Assembly: GCA_024404815.1 (NCBI GenBank) | Contig: JAKSPL010000015.1 | Span: 1 to 48,848 of the forward strand | From: Oscillospiraceae bacterium | Lineage (GTDB): Bacteria; Bacillota; Clostridia; Oscillospirales; Ruminococcaceae | Reading direction: 5' to 3' | Length of the DNA stretch: 48,848 nt | Shown: positions 44,313 through 48,848 of the stretch, one piece after another | Position numbering within the stretch: the stretch's first letter is position 1 | Layout of the letters: the number at the start of each line of letters is the position of its first letter | The notes under the pieces: generated by a model | What the model was told of the DNA's origin: nothing | Databases searched by the model: none | The model's input: the letters and a program-made list of their open reading frames with translations, nothing else | Program-made: the position numbers and the translations under genes

Positions 44313-45527
44313 TTAGTTCAAACCGCCTGCTTCGTAGAACATCTTCTCCGTTGCAAGCGTGCAGCCTGCAAGGAAGCTGCGCTCGTTTTCGAAATTGCTG
44401 AACGCGATCTTCGGCATATTTTCTTCGCCGACCAGATTCAGCAGCGTTTTCATCAGATACGCCTTTGTGCCTTCGCCAAAGCCGTAGTTCTGGAGCACGA
44501 CGCGGTTGGAGAAATGCGTAACTGCGAGGTTATAAATCGCAATTGCAAGCATATCCAGCATATCGTTCATAATGGTGACAACGCCCTTGTCACCTTCTTC
44601 GTAGGAATACTTCGCTTTCTTGAAATCGAAATTCGACCATTTGCAGTCGCAAGCCTTATAGAGAATGGGGGTCTGATCCTCAGAGAAGATCTCCTTGACG
44701 CGGCTTTCGAATACGGTCGGTGTCAGTTCCGCATAGATCGAGCCATCGGGGAAGCCCGGTGCTTTTCTGCCGTTTCTGCGGACGATGCACTTTTCGATGT
44801 TATCGGAATGGATCTCATAATCAGCCTGCAAGTCGTTGTCGGTAATGACCGCGCAGTTGTATTGTGCACCGGAATGCAGCAGTACAAGATTCTGGCGCGG
44901 GCCGTCTGTGAATTCCAGATTAGCGAGTGCGTACAGACCAACTGCATTTGCACATTCAACATGGATATTCAGTTCCAGCTCCATCATAAACCGCAGCTTG
45001 GAGAAGCTGAGCTTGCCGTTTTCGACCTCTGCACGCATCTGCTCCCAGCGCGTCGGTACAACACCGATACCGAGACCGAGCACCTGCTTGCTGGTCAGGT
45101 TGCTGTTCTTCATCATTTTGTGGCAGGTATTTGCGATAAATGAGATGATGTCCTGCTGATCTGTTTTCGCGTTGATGTTCAGAAGCTCTTTGTCGAGGAT
45201 CTCGCCGTCGATAGTGGAAAGACCAACGGAAATATTGTTCTCATTGATCATTGCACCGAGCACAAACTTGTAGTTTGCATTGATACCGATGAGGATTTTG
45301 CGGCGACCTTTCTGGAGATGTTCGTAGTCGATGGGTGCCTCGCCCAGCTCCTCCAAAACACCTTGCGCGATCATCTCATTTGTGATGATCGTCACAGCAG
45401 CCCGCGTCAAAGCGAGTTTTGCTGCGATGTCAACACGGGATGTCGGTCCGTTTTCACGGATGACGCGCAGAATCTGTTTCCGGTTTCTGCGCTTCAGATC
45501 GAGTTTGCTAATGCCTTTCGTTTCCAT
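44313..45527 (-). CDS. ROK-family transcriptional regulator with degenerate kinase domain
   Basis: About 404 residues. An N-terminal winged helix (SRVDIAAKLALTRAAVTIITNEMI, residues 30-53) precedes a ROK domain (about 78-404). In sugar-kinase ROK proteins the catalytic Asp lies in an END-A-N-A motif; here the sequence is VECANAV (residues 190-196) and the Asp is missing. The zinc motif (HxGCxCGxxGC) is also absent near residues 240-265. It is therefore likely a sugar-sensing repressor only, like NagC/XylR types. The effector is unknown. It stands alone, with an AT-rich upstream region and its own terminator. Confidence 0.85.
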   Translation of the reverse strand: METKGISKLDLKRRNRKQILRVIRENGPTSRVDIAAKLALTRAAVTIITNEMIAQGVLEELGEAPIDYEHLQKGRRKILIGINANYKFVLGAMINENNISVGLSTIDGEILDKELLNINAKTDQQDIISFIANTCHKMMKNSNLTSKQVLGLGIGVVPTRWEQMRAEVENGKLSFSKLRFMMELELNIHVECANAVGLYALANLEFTDGPRQNLVLLHSGAQYNCAVITDNDLQADYEIHSDNIEKCIVRRNGRKAPGFPDGSIYAELTPTVFESRVKEIFSEDQTPILYKACDCKWSNFDFKKAKYSYEEGDKGVVTIMNDMLDMLAIAIYNLAVTHFSNRVVLQNYGFGEGTKAYLMKTLLNLVGEENMPKIAFSNFENERSFLAGCTLATEKMFYEAGGLN

Positions 45528-45559
45528 AATAAAACACGCCTTTCTTTGAATTAACCCCC

Positions 45560-45892
45560 ACACGCTCGGTATCCTATATTTGTTTAAGTTTTCGGTTGAA
45601 AGTTGATACCTATCCGTGTCAATTATATTATAACCAGAAGATGTGAATAATATATGAACGTAGTATTTAGTTTCTGTAAATTTGCAGAATTTTCACCAAA
45701 ATATTTTTAGTATTTATAAAAACATCCCTTTAAGTTGTATCCATTCTGCATCAAAAGAACATTATCGCATAACTAAAATTATCACTTTTGCTATTCATTA
45801 TTTAAGTTATTTACAAGATATTCCTGAATTTTTCGAAGGTGCGAGGTTTTTGTCTAATACATACCGCTTTTAAGATATTACAGGCAGTATAA
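45560..45892. other. AT-rich intergenic region
   Basis: About 330 bases distinctly richer in A and T than the rest of the window, between the ROK gene start and the dpaB end. It must hold the ROK promoter; TATAAT-like and TTGACA-like hexamers occur on the minus strand near 45610-45640, but no pair has good spacing. A 63-codon plus-strand frame at 45682-45873 has no support. Confidence 0.5.
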
Positions 45893-46501
45893 TTATTTTG
45901 TTTTACCGCGCAAAAGCAGCGGCTGAATTTGTTTGCATTGCAGTGCCTCCGCGATTGTTTGCGGAAGCTGTGTAAAATCTGAAACCAAAGAATTCGGCTT
46001 CATATCGGGCGAATCTTGCCCAAACGGGACAAAAAAATAGTGTTTCCGATTTAACAATTCTCCAATGTTCTTTGCGGAAGCAGACAAACCATCGTTCGTC
46101 GCCACGCAGAGAACCACAGGTTTTCCGCCGCGCAGATGGGATTTCACAGCCATCGTCACGGTGTTGTCGGTGATTCCGCAGGCAAGTTTTGCGAGCAGAT
46201 TTCCCGTACACGGACACACCGCAAGCGCGTCGGTCATATGCTTCGGTCCGATCGGCTCAGCATCCGCAATCGTGGAAATGAGCCTGCCATCCCCAAGCAT
46301 GGAAAGGGTTTCGAGGAATTGTTCGGGTGTACCGAACCGCGAGCGGATACCGGCAAAATGCTCGGATACGATCGGCAACAGCTGTGCTCCCTCTGCAACA
46401 CAAGCTTGTGCGGCGGCGAATGCTTTCTGCGCGGAACAAAACGAACCACACATCGCAAAGCCAAGCTGACACCCCTCCAAAAGGCGCTCAGGCATCTGCA
46501 T
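45893..46501 (-). CDS. dpaB: Dipicolinate synthase subunit B
   Basis: About 203 residues, a flavoprotein-fold subunit of the enzyme that makes dipicolinic acid for the spore core. It matches SpoVFB along its length: LGFAMCGSFCSAQKAF, SEHFAGIRSRFG, AEPIGPKHMTDALAVCPCTGNLLAKLA, GGKPVVLCVATNDGLS and HYFFVPFGQDSPDMKPNSLV, then LPQTIAEALQCKQIQPLLL. The frame is intact with GGAGGGGG upstream of the ATG at 46501. Its partner dpaA survives only as a fragment, so activity as the normal A/B enzyme is doubtful. Confidence 0.88.
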   Translation of the reverse strand: MQMPERLLEGCQLGFAMCGSFCSAQKAFAAAQACVAEGAQLLPIVSEHFAGIRSRFGTPEQFLETLSMLGDGRLISTIADAEPIGPKHMTDALAVCPCTGNLLAKLACGITDNTVTMAVKSHLRGGKPVVLCVATNDGLSASAKNIGELLNRKHYFFVPFGQDSPDMKPNSLVSDFTQLPQTIAEALQCKQIQPLLLRGKTK

Positions 46502-46655
46502 CACCCCCTCCGCACATTGCAAGCACCGTTTCCGCAACGATTTCTCCTGCGGTCACAGGTGCCGTTTTGGCAGGAAGCGACAGTGCCTGAATCGTCGGGA
46601 TACCCAATGCGGCAGCAGCCTCGAAGTCAACCCCCGATGGTGTCGAGGACAGATG
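46488..46655 (-). pseudogene. dpaA: Remnant of dpaA (dipicolinate synthase subunit A), C-terminus only
   Basis: About 54 codons reading HLSSTPSGVDFEAAAALGI and then PTIQALSLPAKTAPVTAGEI, which matches the C-terminal end of SpoVFA/DpaA (normally near 300 residues). Its stop overlaps the dpaB start as in intact operons. The upstream 80-85% is absent; the nuclease-like gene occupies the space. The fragment has no start with homology. This is a truncated gene. Confidence 0.75.
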
Positions 46656-47403
46656 CGCGAAACGGTTCGGCGATTCTCCAAACGACTGCATTCCCTTGTT
46701 TTTCACATTGTTCGGCAGCGTTCATCTGTTCTAACAGTTTCAACAGCATCCGTATATTCGATTCCGATTCGCCGCTGTACTTTGCCGCCTCCCGAACGCT
46801 GAACGTCTGCGGTAAATCAGACGGCAGCAGCGACAGCCAGTCAGCCGGCGATTCCAATGTCACGATATTCTGAATATCCAGCGGAACACGGTCGAGTTTT
46901 TCGTAGTTCCCATGAAATTTTCGCCGTGGTTTGTCCGATTGGATCCGATACTCCGCGAGTTCCAGTTCTACGATCCGCAGCCGAAACCGCGTGTCCGCAG
47001 TAAAGTCACGCAGAGAATAAATATCGCGCATCTGTGTAAAAATTGTGTCGTGCTTCGGAGATTTCCGCTTCCCGAGCAGTTCTCCGTTCTCGTCCACAGT
47101 ATACAGCCACTTTGTCGATGCGATCGGATACACGACTGTCACATTGCAGACTTCCAGAAACGCACGCAGTTTTTCCCGTAGGCGTGACAGATTTCTGGTC
47201 TGAATCTCCACAACGCCTTCCTCTGTCACCGCATCCGCTATGAATCCGCCGACAGGCAGTTCATGGCAGGCAGTATCGGGCGCGAAGTAGTGTTTCAATA
47301 CGAGATGCAGCGATTTTTCCCGCATCGTACCGATGCCTTTACAGCCCATATCGTACTCTGCGGCAAGGCGTGCCTGTTCGAATCGTTCGTGACCGAAGTC
47401 CAT
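46627..47403 (-). CDS. Nuclease-like protein with C-terminal helix-turn-helix (unknown function)
   Basis: About 258 residues. The first half has EKSLHLVLKHYFAPDT, then GGFIADAVTEEGVVEIQT and VTVVYPIASTKWLYTVDENGE with an SPKHDTIF segment. The spacing of E, D and E-x-Q is that of a PD-(D/E)XK-type fold with Gln instead of Lys. The C-terminal 60 residues look like a winged helix (SVREAAKYSGESESNIRMLLKLLEQMNAA). I do not recognise a named family. A GGAGGAAT site directly follows the operon terminator upstream. Its last 8-9 codons run through dpaA DNA in another frame. Confidence 0.6.
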   Translation of the reverse strand: MDFGHERFEQARLAAEYDMGCKGIGTMREKSLHLVLKHYFAPDTACHELPVGGFIADAVTEEGVVEIQTRNLSRLREKLRAFLEVCNVTVVYPIASTKWLYTVDENGELLGKRKSPKHDTIFTQMRDIYSLRDFTADTRFRLRIVELELAEYRIQSDKPRRKFHGNYEKLDRVPLDIQNIVTLESPADWLSLLPSDLPQTFSVREAAKYSGESESNIRMLLKLLEQMNAAEQCEKQGNAVVWRIAEPFRASVLDTIGG

Positions 47404-47417
47404 AATTCCTCCAAAAG

Positions 47418-47451
47418 AAAAGCACGGTGCTGTTTGGAACACCGTGCTTTT
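47418..47451 (-). terminator. Terminator of the sugar ABC operon
   Basis: AAAAGCACGGTG and CACCGTGCTTTT form a perfect 12-bp stem with a 10-base loop; on the minus strand a T run (CTTTT) follows. The next gene's ribosome site lies just after it. Confidence 0.85.
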
Positions 47452-47478
47452 GTCTTTGATGTAAACTGTCCGAGGAAA

Positions 47479-48375
47479 TTATTCCTTGACACCGCCGGCA
47501 GCAACGCCGCCAATGATGAACTTGGACAGAACAACATAGATGACAACAACGGGGATGATGGACAGGGTGATTGCGGTGTAGTTTGCACCGTAGTCAGCGT
47601 TTCTGTCGATCGACAGAACTTTCTGAACCATCATCGGCATTGTAATCTGGTTTGGCTTCGTGGAAACCAATACCAGAGACTGGTTGTAGTAATCGTTCCA
47701 CTTACCGATGAAAGCGAAGATTGCCTGAACGGCGAATGCAGGCTTCATCATCGGAATGGAGATCGTCAGGAAGGTGCGGAATTCGCTGGAGCCGTCGATT
47801 CGAGCTGCTTCGATAATATCGAGCGGGAACGAGGACAGCATATACTGTCGCATGAAGAACACGATAGCCGGCGCTGCGATAGACGGAACGATCAGCGGGA
47901 TGTAGTTATCAAGCAGACCCAGAGAAACCAGCATCTTCATGAAACCTACGGCAGTAACCTGCGAAGGAACCATCATAACAGCGAGGATAAACGTGAACAT
48001 CGGACCCTTTGCCTTGAAATCATATACGACAAGACCATATGCTGTCAGACCGGAGAAAAATACGGTCAGCGCACAGCAGGAACCTGCAATGATCAGGCTG
48101 TTACGCATACCAACCAGCGGATGATAGAACGTATTGTACAGCGAGTTTGTTTTCAAGGTATTCAGGTTCTGGAAGAAATTCGTACCCGGAATCAGCGAAA
48201 CACCACTGATGATGTCGTTGTGCTGACGTGTCGAGTTAACGATCAGAATCCAAATCGGCACAAGGCAAATGAGTGTCAGAAGAATCAGCGCAATGTAGAT
48301 CAGCGTTGACTTGACCAAAACCTTTGTCTGGAAGCTGGTGGAACCTTCACCGGCATATGTTACCTTTTTGCTCAT
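47479..48375 (-). CDS. Carbohydrate ABC transporter permease (MalG-like)
   Basis: A 298-residue inner-membrane permease of the MalFG type with six transmembrane helices. The EAA loop is IIEAARIDGSSEFRTFLTISIPMMKPA (near residue 190), where the ATPase docks. The N-terminal start MSKKVTYAGEGSTS is followed by the first helix (IYIALILLTLICLVPIWILIV). It pairs with the MalF-like gene, overlapping by 4 bases (ATGA). The substrate is not predictable; no binding protein or ATPase is in the window. Confidence 0.93.
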   Translation of the reverse strand: MSKKVTYAGEGSTSFQTKVLVKSTLIYIALILLTLICLVPIWILIVNSTRQHNDIISGVSLIPGTNFFQNLNTLKTNSLYNTFYHPLVGMRNSLIIAGSCCALTVFFSGLTAYGLVVYDFKAKGPMFTFILAVMMVPSQVTAVGFMKMLVSLGLLDNYIPLIVPSIAAPAIVFFMRQYMLSSFPLDIIEAARIDGSSEFRTFLTISIPMMKPAFAVQAIFAFIGKWNDYYNQSLVLVSTKPNQITMPMMVQKVLSIDRNADYGANYTAITLSIIPVVVIYVVLSKFIIGGVAAGGVKE

Positions 48376-48848
48376 AAGCCCAGACCTCCCTTCGCTGCTC
48401 TGCGTTTCGCATCTTTGCGGGCAGCCTTTTTCTTCTTGTTGATCTCAATCGCATCCTTATCGCGCTGGACATAGAATACCAATGCGCCGAGGATACTCGT
48501 GATGATGAACAGGAGAACGGAAGCAGCAGCAGAATAGCCGTAGCTCGGGGACATATAGTCCTTGTGGAACTTCTCGTAGATGAATACTGCGAGCGTCTTG
48601 ATGTAGTCATTCAGCGTGGAACCGGTATGGAACATATACGGGATATCGAACATCTGCAAACCACCGATCATGGAGGTGAGCAGCGTATAGACCATAATGG
48701 ATTTCAGCAGCGGGAAGGTGATCTTCCAGAAAGTCTGTCTGGAGTTCGCACCGTCGATCTCAGCCGCCTCAAAGAGGGACTCGTTGATACCCTGAATACC
48801 GGACATCAGCATGATCATGGTGTTGCCGAACCACATCCAGACCTGAAT
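48372..48848 (-). CDS. Sugar ABC transporter permease (MalF-like), 5' end outside the window
   Basis: The C-terminal 158 or so residues of a MalF-type permease; the N-terminal part lies beyond the right edge. The EAA loop is FEAAEIDGANSRQTFWKITFPLLKSI, and two or three helices follow (VLLFIITSILGALVFYVQRD). The C-terminal tail is strongly basic (KKKKAARKDAKRRAAKGGLGL), more than usual in the family. An in-frame ATG at 48836 is internal, not the start. Confidence 0.88.
   Translation of the reverse strand: MQVWMWFGNTMIMLMSGIQGINESLFEAAEIDGANSRQTFWKITFPLLKSIMVYTLLTSMIGGLQMFDIPYMFHTGSTLNDYIKTLAVFIYEKFHKDYMSPSYGYSAAASVLLFIITSILGALVFYVQRDKDAIEINKKKKAARKDAKRRAAKGGLGL

Noticed and set aside
45682-45873. 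A 63-codon plus-strand frame in the AT-rich gap
   Set aside because: No ribosome site or motif; short frames are expected by chance in AT-rich DNA.

Overview
The window looks like chromosomal DNA of a Gram-positive, spore-former-related clostridium, most likely of the Ruminococcus/Oscillospiraceae type. Support comes from sepF and divIVA division genes next to lspA and rluD, an hfq-miaA-mutL block, the gdpP-rplI-dnaB string, a dipicolinate synthase gene, strong Shine-Dalgarno sites with some TTG starts, and several near-consensus sigma-A promoters with 17-base spacers. Base composition is roughly balanced to mildly GC-rich. I saw no rRNA, tRNA, CRISPR array, phage or transposase gene. The assignment is inferred from gene content, not from a marker search.

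Layout. 1-2544 (-): a CNNM/CorC-type CBS membrane protein followed by a membrane-anchored transglutaminase-like protein. 2730-3875 (+): a phosphohexomutase-like protein that appears to have lost its catalytic residues. 4293-13486 (+): a housekeeping run of RNase J, GdpP, L9, DnaB, TilS and FtsH, with stop/start overlaps at rplI/dnaB and dnaB/tilS. 13847-16395: a DUF1015 protein, a Nudix hydrolase and a GIY-YIG protein. 16627-27294 (-): a long co-directional block with a HAD phosphatase, RluD, LspA, DivIVA, SepF, YggS, a HlyD-like protein, Hfq, MiaA, MutL and a PP-loop protein resembling MurL. 27427-32142 (-): a four-gene exopolysaccharide/GDP-mannose operon with its own promoter and terminator. 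32309-34192 (-): a metallophosphoesterase, an ADP-ribosylglycohydrolase and a frameshifted small gene. 34229-38195 (-): a Fur-family (probably Zur) regulator, an unknown protein, ZnuA, ZnuC and ZnuB homologues and a secreted unknown protein, behind one promoter with a Fur-type box at its start point. 38317-43967 (+): pyrF-pyrK-pyrD, a histidine phosphatase, ruvX, trmL and a DegV protein. 44313-48848 (-): a regulator-only ROK protein, dpaB, a dpaA remnant, a nuclease-like/HTH protein and two sugar ABC permeases, the last running off the window.

The most unusual features are: (1) the phosphohexomutase-like pseudoenzyme at 2730-3875, in which the phosphoserine position reads as glutamate; (2) four copies of a modular palindromic repeat at 3917-4118, 13590-13845, 16430-16640 and 43975-44240, each docked against the 3' end of a gene and in one case supplying the stop codon; (3) loss of most of dpaA upstream of an intact dpaB, with the replacing gene using dpaA DNA for its last codons; (4) two proteins of unknown function inside the Fur-box metal operon; and (5) a structured hfq leader whose probable extended -10 promoter overlaps the miaA stop codon.
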